DNA of 14,188 nt, taken from NCBI GenBank assembly GCA_002503395.1, contig DARQ01000076.1, positions 7,378-21,565 of the forward strand, written 5' to 3'. The number at the start of each line of letters is the position of its first letter. Position 1 is the stretch's first letter. The stretch is from Euryarchaeota archaeon UBA60. Lineage in GTDB: Archaea; Thermoplasmatota; Poseidoniia; Poseidoniales; Poseidoniaceae. The notes under the pieces were generated by a model that saw nothing but the letters and a program-made list of their open reading frames with translations, ran no database searches and was not told the DNA's origin. The translations under genes were made by a program, and so were the position numbers. Positions 7,505 to 14,188 of this stretch are shown here, one piece after another.

Positions 7505-9759
7505 TGCTTGAGAACGCTGACCTGCGCCGTGATGAAGAAGGGGTTTCAGCGACTGTGGCCACAGTCCTCCTGTTTGGGGGGGTACTATCACTCATAGGGA
7601 TGATGCTGTTCACGATGCTGCCGGTGATTCAGGAACTGGAAGGATCGGTCGAGCGCAATGGAATGATTACCCAGATGAATAGTTATGCCATACAGACGGT
7701 CAGGCTGGCAGAAACAGGAATGCCGGGTGATAGCGTGAGTATCGAACTCAATCCACTGGAAGGTCAATTGGCATGGGACTACATGCGAGGTGGTAGTTGG
7801 ATTTCCGCGACCTGGAGCGAAGGACAGAGTCTGCGGCTGAGAAATGCCTTGAATCTGGATGCTGAAGTCGAGTTCAGGTACCCTCATGGAGAGGTCGGCA
7901 GTATTTGCTGGGATGATTTGCGTCTCGGCCCACAACGACTTCACCATACTCGCCTACCGGATATTTCCGGCACTGTTCTGGTCGTACCCAAGGTTGGTAT
8001 CACTGAGAACTTGATACCGATAGAATTGAAACTTCGTCAAGGTAGTTCATCCGCCTCAGGCAAAATCTCAGGGACTTCAATCTGGTCTGTCGACCTGCCG
8101 CTTGAGGGCATGGAAGGGGAATCATGGTTGTCCGCAAATACCGCGGTGGATGTTTACCTCTGGCGCGGAAAAGGCGGCGCCACCGAAGCGCCACCAGCGA
8201 TTGCCGAACCGGAAACCGGGAGGGGAAGATCTTGGACGGTTCCACTTGGAATCGGCACGACTACCTTGTATTTGACCGGCCTTGAGACAATGCGTATCGA
8301 TTGGCGCGGTGCTGGTAATTCCAGTTCCGAGATCGCCATCGCCGGGGGTGGATTCTACGCCGAAGGAGCGGTATGGACGAGAAGTTTCACGGTTGCTTCA
8401 CCCACCGCGCTGAGCCTATCCAGTAGTGCCGATGCCCGCCTGTTGATTGTAGGGGGTGACGGCGGAAGTGGTGATGCCCCCTGGCCAGCCACCACAGGGG
8501 CATTAATTGGCAGCGAATTCCTCCCACCCGCTGGATCAGGGACTCTGCTACTGGACAATCCGATGCCAGAAGCGGTTGTGATTCGCTATCTGGGAGGTGC
8601 CCTGACGATTTCTGCAAACGATACTCTACGAATAGATTGGCCACCAGCCGGTGCACTAGGGGCGCCGATATTGCGCGCTGATTCAGCGATTCAACTCCAT
8701 TGGATGCCACGAAACGATGATACGGGACTGGATAGGAGTGGGAGTTTGGCGATACATGCCGCTTCGGATACCGGTAGAATCAGTGGACAATATTTCAACT
8801 TCTCAACCCCGAGGATAGCCACCAGCGTTGACAATACTGAAGTGACCCTACAGGTAGCGGGGGTTGAATCACAATGGAATATTACAACGTGGAACGTTTC
8901 CGGTGGCAATACTCATGCTGAGAATGCCGCGGTGATCGCACCCAATAATACCGAGATCTTCCGCTTGGAGGTGATTTCGGGCAATTCGCTACGAGCGATT
9001 GTAGCGGTAGGTGATGATGGTTTGGCATTTTTCCCCCATGATGGCGCCCAGCGCTGTTCATTCATTGGAATGCAGGCATCGGGTTGGATCACCACTCAGT
9101 TGCCGTGGTCAAACATTGCTGACCATGGTGCAGGGGGAATTGAAGAATCTTGGAGGAGTGGCTTGCACCCATCGAGCATGGTGCTCAGTGTCTATGGCTC
9201 CGATTCAGAGAAGCCACATTCAGCCCTGGCAACAGCTTGGGCTTTTCACATGCCAAGTCTATTCTATTCTTTCAAAAGCAGCATCACTGGGATGGAGACC
9301 TCGACACGAGGTGGGGCGGTACTGACCAATCATCCCGAAATGCAGGCCTCAGCAATTCGCGCTCCGTCCGATCGCTCTGGGCCAGGCCCTCGATTCGCGA
9401 CCACGGTTCCATTGACATTCCCAATAGGCGACTCGGTGTCGGGAAGTGCGGATGTCGAGGTTGATTTGAGCCTTATTCAGCGCCAACAACTAGTTTCATC
9501 GATAGCAGACGAAGTGCGACGCGGTTGGGACGGACCTTATGGAATCGCCATCGCCGGACAAGCGAGCGCGGATTTATCCTATTCTACCGACTGGACTACA
9601 TTTCCCCAACAATTACAGTTACTGAACGACTACAAGGGATGGGTTCCCGACCCCACCACCGATAGTTCTGAAACAGTATACCACACCCAAGGTGAGCCAA
9701 TTCAATTCACCTTACAGGTAAGTGTACTATACCATCTGGCAAAGGAGGATCTATCGTGA
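7504..9759 (+). CDS. Very large archaeal pilin-like surface protein 2 (751 residues)
   Basis: The N-terminus is short: MLENADLRRDEEG, then VSATVATVLLFGGVLSLIG and on to residue 39 as one hydrophobic helix. This fits a class III (prepilin peptidase) signal with a cut after G13. The following 700 or so residues form a Ser/Thr/Gly-rich, beta-rich extracytoplasmic region. It has glycine-rich stretches (IAGGGFYAEG, LLIVGGDGGSGD), repeated xxIDW motifs (LETMRIDWRG, NDTLRIDWPP) and many NxS/T sequons. No catalytic motif or second membrane segment was recognised. It is several times longer than ordinary pilins. The N-terminal pattern and order (long protein, then a short DUF7266-like protein) recall pilin-like gene sets in haloarchaea, but that is resemblance only. 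Start ATG 7504 is fixed by the strong upstream GGAGGTGA. The stop overlaps the next start as GTGA. Likely role: a filament-anchored adhesin, a large minor pilin, or a membrane-tethered surface protein. Confidence 0.8.
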   Translation: MLENADLRRDEEGVSATVATVLLFGGVLSLIGMMLFTMLPVIQELEGSVERNGMITQMNSYAIQTVRLAETGMPGDSVSIELNPLEGQLAWDYMRGGSWISATWSEGQSLRLRNALNLDAEVEFRYPHGEVGSICWDDLRLGPQRLHHTRLPDISGTVLVVPKVGITENLIPIELKLRQGSSSASGKISGTSIWSVDLPLEGMEGESWLSANTAVDVYLWRGKGGATEAPPAIAEPETGRGRSWTVPLGIGTTTLYLTGLETMRIDWRGAGNSSSEIAIAGGGFYAEGAVWTRSFTVASPTALSLSSSADARLLIVGGDGGSGDAPWPATTGALIGSEFLPPAGSGTLLLDNPMPEAVVIRYLGGALTISANDTLRIDWPPAGALGAPILRADSAIQLHWMPRNDDTGLDRSGSLAIHAASDTGRISGQYFNFSTPRIATSVDNTEVTLQVAGVESQWNITTWNVSGGNTHAENAAVIAPNNTEIFRLEVISGNSLRAIVAVGDDGLAFFPHDGAQRCSFIGMQASGWITTQLPWSNIADHGAGGIEESWRSGLHPSSMVLSVYGSDSEKPHSALATAWAFHMPSLFYSFKSSITGMETSTRGGAVLTNHPEMQASAIRAPSDRSGPGPRFATTVPLTFPIGDSVSGSADVEVDLSLIQRQQLVSSIADEVRRGWDGPYGIAIAGQASADLSYSTDWTTFPQQLQLLNDYKGWVPDPTTDSSETVYHTQGEPIQFTLQVSVLYHLAKEDLS
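9742..9749 (+). promoter_or_regulatory. Shine-Dalgarno site for pilin-like gene 3
   Basis: AAGGAGGA, with its GGAGG core ending 7 bases before GTG 9756, supports the GTG start. It lies within the coding end of the preceding gene, consistent with coupled translation. Confidence 0.8.
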
Positions 9760-10229
9760 TTTCCGGTACATTGAGGCGTGACGAAGGTGCGGCTGCCACA
9801 GAATTGGGCTATATATTCACCTTTATGCTAGGGGTGGTATTATTGTCGATGTTCGCAATCTGGGCATGGGACATTGAAACCGCCACCCGTGAGAGGTGGA
9901 ATGAGGAGGCATTGCAGGACAATATGGACCGGCTCGCGTCAGCGGTGGAGAGGGCCGACCGTGCCAGTCGTTCGGCAGATAACTGCTCATATGCCGAAGC
10001 GGTTCACCTGACTGCGTTTGAAGCCTCAAAAGCCTCGCTTACCATCAGTCTTGGAGAACGAGATTTAGTGTTGCATGATTCAGCCAATATCTATGACCGC
10101 TCAGTGCAATTATCCGGGTCTGGACTTTCCACCCACCAAGGTGAAATCGATCTGCAAGGCGTGGATACAATTTGGGCCATACACAGCGATGGGGTTACTA
10201 AAATCACCACCATCCACCCTGATTGGTAA
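9756..10229 (+). CDS. Small archaeal pilin-like protein 3
   Basis: A 157-residue protein starting MISGTLRRDEG. After G11 comes AAATELGYIFTFMLGVVLL and a hydrophobic helix to about residue 38. If cut after G11, mature residue 5 is Glu, as in bacterial type IV pilins. The helix continues into an amphipathic stretch (IETATRERW to ERADRASRSAD, about 40-75) and then a short beta-rich domain. Size and layout fit a genuine pilin or minor pilin. They also resemble small haloarchaeal pilin-like proteins with a conserved ADR-containing helix (DUF7266-like; from memory, not verified). The GTG start overlaps the TGA of the 751-residue gene (GTGA) and follows a good Shine-Dalgarno, so all three pilin-like products are probably made together. 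It is the last gene of the plus-strand run. Confidence 0.78.
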   Translation: MISGTLRRDEGAAATELGYIFTFMLGVVLLSMFAIWAWDIETATRERWNEEALQDNMDRLASAVERADRASRSADNCSYAEAVHLTAFEASKASLTISLGERDLVLHDSANIYDRSVQLSGSGLSTHQGEIDLQGVDTIWAIHSDGVTKITTIHPDW

Positions 10230-10352
10230 TTAGCAACCTCTTCTCGGCTTAGTTGCAGGATAATTTATCAGACAAGCTGGAGATTTCCACTACGCTTGGG
10301 TATGAATATCCCTCAATTTCCTGCTTTGAGAGAATCCAATAATCAAGCTGGC
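10230..10352. other. Convergent intergenic spacer
   Basis: These 123 bases separate the converging ends of the pilin-like cluster and the STAND gene. No gene, strong hairpin or clear T-rich archaeal terminator was found. The only structure seen is the short palindrome GATAATTTATC (about 10259-10269) and a repeated CAAGCTGG (about 10274 and 10344), both of low weight. Confidence 0.5.
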
Positions 10353-12875
10353 TCAATGTCCCATGATGGATTGGTGCACCAGTAACTGCACATCGCGCAT
10401 GCGCGATTTAGCGCCCAACTCTCGGAAAACCGTCAACGCTCTTTGGAGGTACTCCATACGTCTTTGTTGGTCCGGCGCAGTACCTCCTAGACGGGACAAC
10501 AATTCTCCGATTTGCATTCGCAAATCGTTTGCTTCGGCGATAATAAGACCCTCTCGGTATTGCTCCAGTGCTTCCTCGGTGCGACCCGAATCGACCAAGA
10601 CCTCTCCGAGAAGTAATGTGGTTTCCACCAGCGCCAGTGGGTCTCCGGCTTCACCCATCAACTCCAGTGCCTCGGAATAGTGGTGAAGTGCCAAGTCAGC
10701 ATCATTCACCTTTGCATAATAGCGACCTAATACCGCCCGGGCCCTGGCGTGGAGTGATGAATCCCCCAATGAATCCGTCTCTTCATGGGCCTTGAAAGCA
10801 TGTTCCCGTGACAATTCGACCTCGCCAAGGTCGAGATAAGCCCGGGCGAGATTGATTCTCGCCTTACACATCTCGTACCCTTCGCCATCGATGATTATCG
10901 ATTCTACATTCGAATATGCCTCCATCGCCTTGGCTCTATCGCCGCGACGGCGATACAGGTAGCCTAGGTTATGATAGGTGCGCGCTGCCCAAATCGGGTC
11001 ACCCGATTTGATGAATATATCCAGAGCCTGGTGATGCATGGATAAAGCATCATCATTATTGCCGCGCTTGAAGTGAATGTCGGCCATGCTGCTGAGAATC
11101 TGAGCTTCGACCAAGGTATCACCTCCAATTTTCGCATATTTGAGTGCCTCGGAAAAGGTCTCCTCAGCTTCATCGAACAGGCCACGGAGAATCTGAATGT
11201 CACCGGAAATCTGTAGCGTCGGAGCAGACAGTGTCGCATCCACATCCGACAATTCAAGTTGCTCAATCAAATTGAGCAATTCCAGATGACCACCGTTGAC
11301 CAGACTGGGGCCGGCAATCTTGATCTGTTCCGCCGCATCCTCACTATGCTGCGCTTTTATCAAATGGTGAATCAATTCCAAATCACGTTCCGGACATTGC
11401 TTCTGTGCACGGTACCAGACGGCCGAACTCTGGTGCAGTGAAATCGCAGTTTGCTCATCGATGCTCTGCAACAGAAATTCGCGAATCAGGTCGTGAACAT
11501 CATAGGTATCGCCATCGGCATTGCGAGCAAGGCCCTGTTCGACCAGTGAATCAAGTTCATCGGTATTCAATTCCTGAACCGCCAAGGCATCGAGCGGAAC
11601 CGATTCTCGAAATACCGAGAGGGCCCCCAGTACTCGCTTCTGTTCAGCAGATAATTTATTGAAAATCTCAACCGACATATAGTTCTCAAGGGTTTCGTGA
11701 AACGCAGTTGCCGGAGCCCCTCTGTTAATCAATTCCAAGACTAGAGGATGGCCCCTGGATAGGTGGTAGATATACTGGAATTGCCCCTCATCCATCTCGC
11801 CAAAGGCCGGCAATAGACTGCGTGATGCACCTTGGTCAAGTCCGGTCAATTCCATCGGAATTGAGACAATCTTTCCCTCGGCATCGTTAGTAGGGATGGA
11901 TTCTCGATATGAACGACTGAATATCACCAATCCCACCTGTTCCTCAATATCCATTATTGAAAGTGCCAATCCCTGTAAGGTTTGGTGCAGAGCCTTATCG
12001 CTGACCTTGTGAAAGTCATCAACCACCATCAGACAGGGATATTTGGCGATGGCATCGGTAATCAGTCGAACCGACTCGGAAGGTCGTGGAACCGGTGTTG
12101 CGGCAAGGTAATCCGCCAATACGGTATCGCCGATATTGGTTAACCAGTCAGCAATCGACTCGAGGAATGAGCGTTGACCCTCCCAGTCTTGGCAGCGGTG
12201 ATAGAATAGATTCCGTCGATGCATGAATCGTTCGATCAACTTGCCTGCAAGGGTTGTTTTTCCAATTCCGGCAATCCCCGGCACGAGTAAGGTGGTAGGT
12301 CTGGCCTCTAGCAATTGCACCATGTTCTCAAGTTCTACTTCGCGCCCATAGAAATACCTTGAGCGCGGCAAATCCTCCAGTGATGTCACCAATTGCTTCT
12401 CGACATGTTTCGATAAATCACGCTCGATAACATCTTCAGAAAGGTCTCTGGCATCTAGCACCCCATTGTCATCAACGTAGCGAATCACATCGACGATACG
12501 CATAGTGAACGGCAGCACTTGATGAACCTCACCCAAGGTAGTAGATGTGGTATCTCCAGAAGAGAGAATCACCCTAAATGAGTAATCCTGCAACCGGCCC
12601 CAGGTTTCTTCTGCCACCTGTAGTCCACTATCGGTCAGGAAATACGCCTTGCGTTTTCGTGAAACCCCCACCACATGTGCCTGCCGCTCAATCAGCAAAC
12701 CATCGTCTTTGAGAGTGGCGATTGCCCTCGGGACATTAGAGCGGGCGATGGCAACGGCGTTGGCAATCCCCATCTGGGAAAGCGAAAAAGGCACTTCGAC
12801 CGCACTAGAATAATCGGCATAGTCACGTAAGTGCAGAAGAATCCTCTCCTGCACCCCGGGTTTAGGTATAGCCAT
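10353..12875 (-). CDS. STAND NTPase: winged-helix, NTPase and TPR domains
   Basis: About 840 residues. Numbers below count from the upstream GTG at 12884; subtract 3 for the ATG at 12875 chosen here, which has a GGGGTGG stretch just before it. Residues 10-105 resemble a winged-helix DNA-binding domain (helix around IARSNVPRAIATL, then DDGLLIERQ). A linker with YFYGREVELENM (177-188), typical of the entry into STAND ATPases, leads to Walker A GIAGIGKTT (203-211), Walker B CLMVVDD (284-290), a sensor-like VIFSRSYRE (320-328), GHPL (378-381) and VHDLIREFL (463-471). Seven TPR-like repeats of about 40 residues fill 554-826. This order matches MalT-like or NB-ARC-like signal-sensing switches, in which ligand binding to the repeats allows NTP-driven oligomerisation. 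There is no membrane segment. Likely a ligand-responsive transcription regulator. A defence role is possible but nothing nearby supports it. It lies about 50 bases after the Ig-like surface gene and may share its transcript. Confidence 0.85.
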   Translation of the reverse strand: MAIPKPGVQERILLHLRDYADYSSAVEVPFSLSQMGIANAVAIARSNVPRAIATLKDDGLLIERQAHVVGVSRKRKAYFLTDSGLQVAEETWGRLQDYSFRVILSSGDTTSTTLGEVHQVLPFTMRIVDVIRYVDDNGVLDARDLSEDVIERDLSKHVEKQLVTSLEDLPRSRYFYGREVELENMVQLLEARPTTLLVPGIAGIGKTTLAGKLIERFMHRRNLFYHRCQDWEGQRSFLESIADWLTNIGDTVLADYLAATPVPRPSESVRLITDAIAKYPCLMVVDDFHKVSDKALHQTLQGLALSIMDIEEQVGLVIFSRSYRESIPTNDAEGKIVSIPMELTGLDQGASRSLLPAFGEMDEGQFQYIYHLSRGHPLVLELINRGAPATAFHETLENYMSVEIFNKLSAEQKRVLGALSVFRESVPLDALAVQELNTDELDSLVEQGLARNADGDTYDVHDLIREFLLQSIDEQTAISLHQSSAVWYRAQKQCPERDLELIHHLIKAQHSEDAAEQIKIAGPSLVNGGHLELLNLIEQLELSDVDATLSAPTLQISGDIQILRGLFDEAEETFSEALKYAKIGGDTLVEAQILSSMADIHFKRGNNDDALSMHHQALDIFIKSGDPIWAARTYHNLGYLYRRRGDRAKAMEAYSNVESIIIDGEGYEMCKARINLARAYLDLGEVELSREHAFKAHEETDSLGDSSLHARARAVLGRYYAKVNDADLALHHYSEALELMGEAGDPLALVETTLLLGEVLVDSGRTEEALEQYREGLIIAEANDLRMQIGELLSRLGGTAPDQQRRMEYLQRALTVFRELGAKSRMRDVQLLVHQSIMGH

Positions 12876-12883
12876 AGTTTCCA

Positions 12884-12892
12884 CCCCCCCCC
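12884..12892. repeat. C9/G9 homopolymer at the STAND start region
   Basis: A run of nine C on the plus strand (G on the coding strand) sits 9 bases upstream of ATG 12875. It is interrupted by one A from a further CC. Its last G is the first base of the alternative GTG start at 12884. Such tracts can slip in replication or in sequencing. A change in length would not shift the frame from ATG 12875 but would alter the leader. Confidence 0.75.
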
Positions 12893-12925
12893 GATTATTA
12901 TTCTCAACCTTTTAGTCTAATTTGC

Positions 12926-14188
12926 CTATTGGCTCGGTGTTTGATAATTAGGGTCTGGTGCCCATTGCTGGGTAGCGGGATCCCACAGCCAACCCGGATA
13001 TTCGGGGTCGGCCACCGGCTGAGGTGCTGGAGCGGTCTGTGCCGCTGTCGCCACGGCACTTTGAACGACCTCGGCCTCGATTCTATCCTTGGCCCACGCG
13101 TAGGGGTCGACTGGAGCCACTGCTTCTTCGCTATATTTCTGCTCTTCAGAATCCTCTTCGTCTTCAAATTCTACAAAGAAGAAGGCAAATAATCCAAGCA
13201 ATAGAGCTAAGATGACAATTCCACCGATGGTATAGAGAACCATTCCACTGGATTCTTCGATAAACTCACCAGATTGGAGGGTTACAGGAATCTCTGATGC
13301 ACCATATTCGAAGTAAACATCGGTCAGACCACTGCCCGACAGTTGTCCCTCGCTAACCTCCATCTTCCAATATCCGTCACTACCCGCGGTGGAGCGATTG
13401 ATTTCACGACCGCCGTCGGTGAGACGCAAGAATACTACTTCACCAGGGCGCGCCCGGCCGGTGAAAATCGCCGGATTTTCTTCGGTTATAGGGTCAGTCC
13501 ACTCGCCATCGCTACGCTCGGCGATAAAGTCAAGATAGGAAACCCAGAAATTCATCAGCAATGATTCGATTTCGCTACCGTTTGCATCGGTTACGCGGAA
13601 CTGGACATTCTCTAGCGACAGGTCGGCGTTGGCACCGAGTAAATCCATCGCATCGAGCGGATTATAGGTAAATACACCTTGGGTATTCGGCACCAATAAG
13701 GATTTGCAATCATCCTCGGTTATCATTTGCACCTGAGATAGGTCACACTGAATATTCAACACCTCAAAACTATACCAGTGCAAATCACCATCGGCATCGG
13801 AGAAGTAGTCGAACATATTGACCTCGGCCTTTGAGCAAGGGTTTTCCGCCCTCGAATCGCGATCGCAGAATAGGGTTACATCTTCCCTCCAAGCTGAGCC
13901 ATTGAATTCAGGCCTTATGTTCTCAGCCTTGTTATCGATTGTGAAAGTCATGTTCGATGGTAATGACCAATCATACCCATCGTAGGCGCGAACTGAAATC
14001 TTGTATTGGAAATCATGGGTCAGGGTTGTGGTATCCCAAGTGACATTCCATAACTGATAATTCCCGACTTTAGTGAAGGTCGTAATCCGGTCGGGGGCGG
14101 TGGTCAGATACTGCCCGGTTTGCAAATCCTCGACCAATATTTCAATCTTGGTGACCTGCCCATCAGTATCCCGGGCCGAGCCCTCGAT
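12926..14188 (-). CDS. Membrane-anchored Ig/cadherin-like surface protein with cytoplasmic tail (5' end outside window)
   Basis: The frame is open to the right edge. The TTG at 14137 is inside coding sequence, so the N-terminus, presumably with a signal peptide, is missing; 420 codons are visible. In order: an Ig-like domain (from GSARDTDGQVTKIEI to SVRAYDGYDW), a cadherin-like/tandem-95-type domain (FDYFSDADGDLHWYSFEV to VQFRVTDANGSE), and a bacterial Ig-like domain (AIFTGRARPGEVVFLRLTDG to GYWKMEV). A single 24-residue membrane helix follows at 13243-13172 (MVLYTIGGIVILALLLGLF...). After it comes an acidic linker (EFEDEEDSEE), an Ala/Pro-rich stretch and the C-terminal motif YPGWLWDPATQQWAPDPNY. 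The extracellular part has several Cys and NxS/T sequons. The helix position and acidic inner flank predict an outside N-terminus and an inside tail. The tail resembles DUF2510-like Trp/Pro motifs, possibly a docking element. Stop is TAG. No enzymatic motif is seen. Confidence 0.85.
   Translation of the reverse strand: MEGSARDTDGQVTKIEILVEDLQTGQYLTTAPDRITTFTKVGNYQLWNVTWDTTTLTHDFQYKISVRAYDGYDWSLPSNMTFTIDNKAENIRPEFNGSAWREDVTLFCDRDSRAENPCSKAEVNMFDYFSDADGDLHWYSFEVLNIQCDLSQVQMITEDDCKSLLVPNTQGVFTYNPLDAMDLLGANADLSLENVQFRVTDANGSEIESLLMNFWVSYLDFIAERSDGEWTDPITEENPAIFTGRARPGEVVFLRLTDGGREINRSTAGSDGYWKMEVSEGQLSGSGLTDVYFEYGASEIPVTLQSGEFIEESSGMVLYTIGGIVILALLLGLFAFFFVEFEDEEDSEEQKYSEEAVAPVDPYAWAKDRIEAEVVQSAVATAAQTAPAPQPVADPEYPGWLWDPATQQWAPDPNYQTPSQ

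Noticed and set aside
7588..8710. Several minus-strand open frames of 61-119 codons under the 751-residue gene
   Set aside because: Antisense shadows of a well-supported coding frame with strong Shine-Dalgarno and coupling signals.
10230..10352. Possible bidirectional terminator (GCAAC...GTTGC, GATAATTTATC)
   Set aside because: Stems are 5 bp or have a 1-base loop and no T-tract follows in either direction.
12929..13564. Plus-strand frames of 63-87 codons opposite the Ig-like gene
   Set aside because: They are the complement of the membrane helix and tail; apparent hydrophobic or basic stretches are a by-product of the coding strand.
1..14188. tRNA, rRNA, insertion sequence or attachment site
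   Set aside because: No cloverleaf-like segment, transposase motif or terminal inverted repeats were recognised, and almost all bases belong to supported genes.

Overview
The window looks like an archaeal chromosome segment, most likely from a marine planktonic euryarchaeote of the Marine Group II (Poseidoniales) kind. The grounds are three proteins with archaeal class III (type IV pilin-like) N-termini, a TATA-type promoter element instead of -35/-10 boxes, a very large secreted protein made of thrombospondin type 3-like aspartate-rich repeats, and a membrane-anchored Ig-like protein with a YPGWLWDP-type cytoplasmic tail. The lineage is inference. No rRNA, tRNA, CRISPR array or mobile element is visible, and the window is almost entirely coding.

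Layout. (1) Positions 1-5394, minus strand: the first 1798 codons of a giant secreted protein. It has a signal peptide, a short array of Asp-rich Ca-binding-type repeats, a seven-blade beta-propeller-like region, and a long second repeat array that continues past the left edge. (2) Positions 5395-5560: a divergent promoter region with a TATA-like element. (3) Positions 5561-10229, plus strand: a compact run of four genes. A YycJ/WalJ-type metallo-beta-lactamase-fold hydrolase is followed by three class III signal-peptide (pilin-like) proteins of 367, 751 and 157 residues. The three pilin-like genes overlap end to start (TGATG, GTGA), and strong Shine-Dalgarno sequences precede the second and third. 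(4) Positions 10353-12875, minus strand: a STAND-type NTPase with an N-terminal winged-helix region, a nucleotide-binding domain and about seven C-terminal TPRs. It converges on the pilin-like genes. (5) Positions 12926-14188, minus strand: the C-terminal part of a surface protein with Ig/cadherin-like domains, one membrane helix and a cytoplasmic tail. Its 5' end lies beyond the right edge.

Taken together, three of the five units encode cell-surface or secreted proteins. The central pilin-like cluster probably builds or decorates a surface filament or pseudopilus, but no assembly ATPase, platform protein or prepilin peptidase is in the window. The STAND protein lies about 50 bp downstream of the Ig-like surface gene on the same strand and may be co-transcribed with it. 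It is a plausible signal-responsive regulator, but nothing in the sequence shows what it controls.
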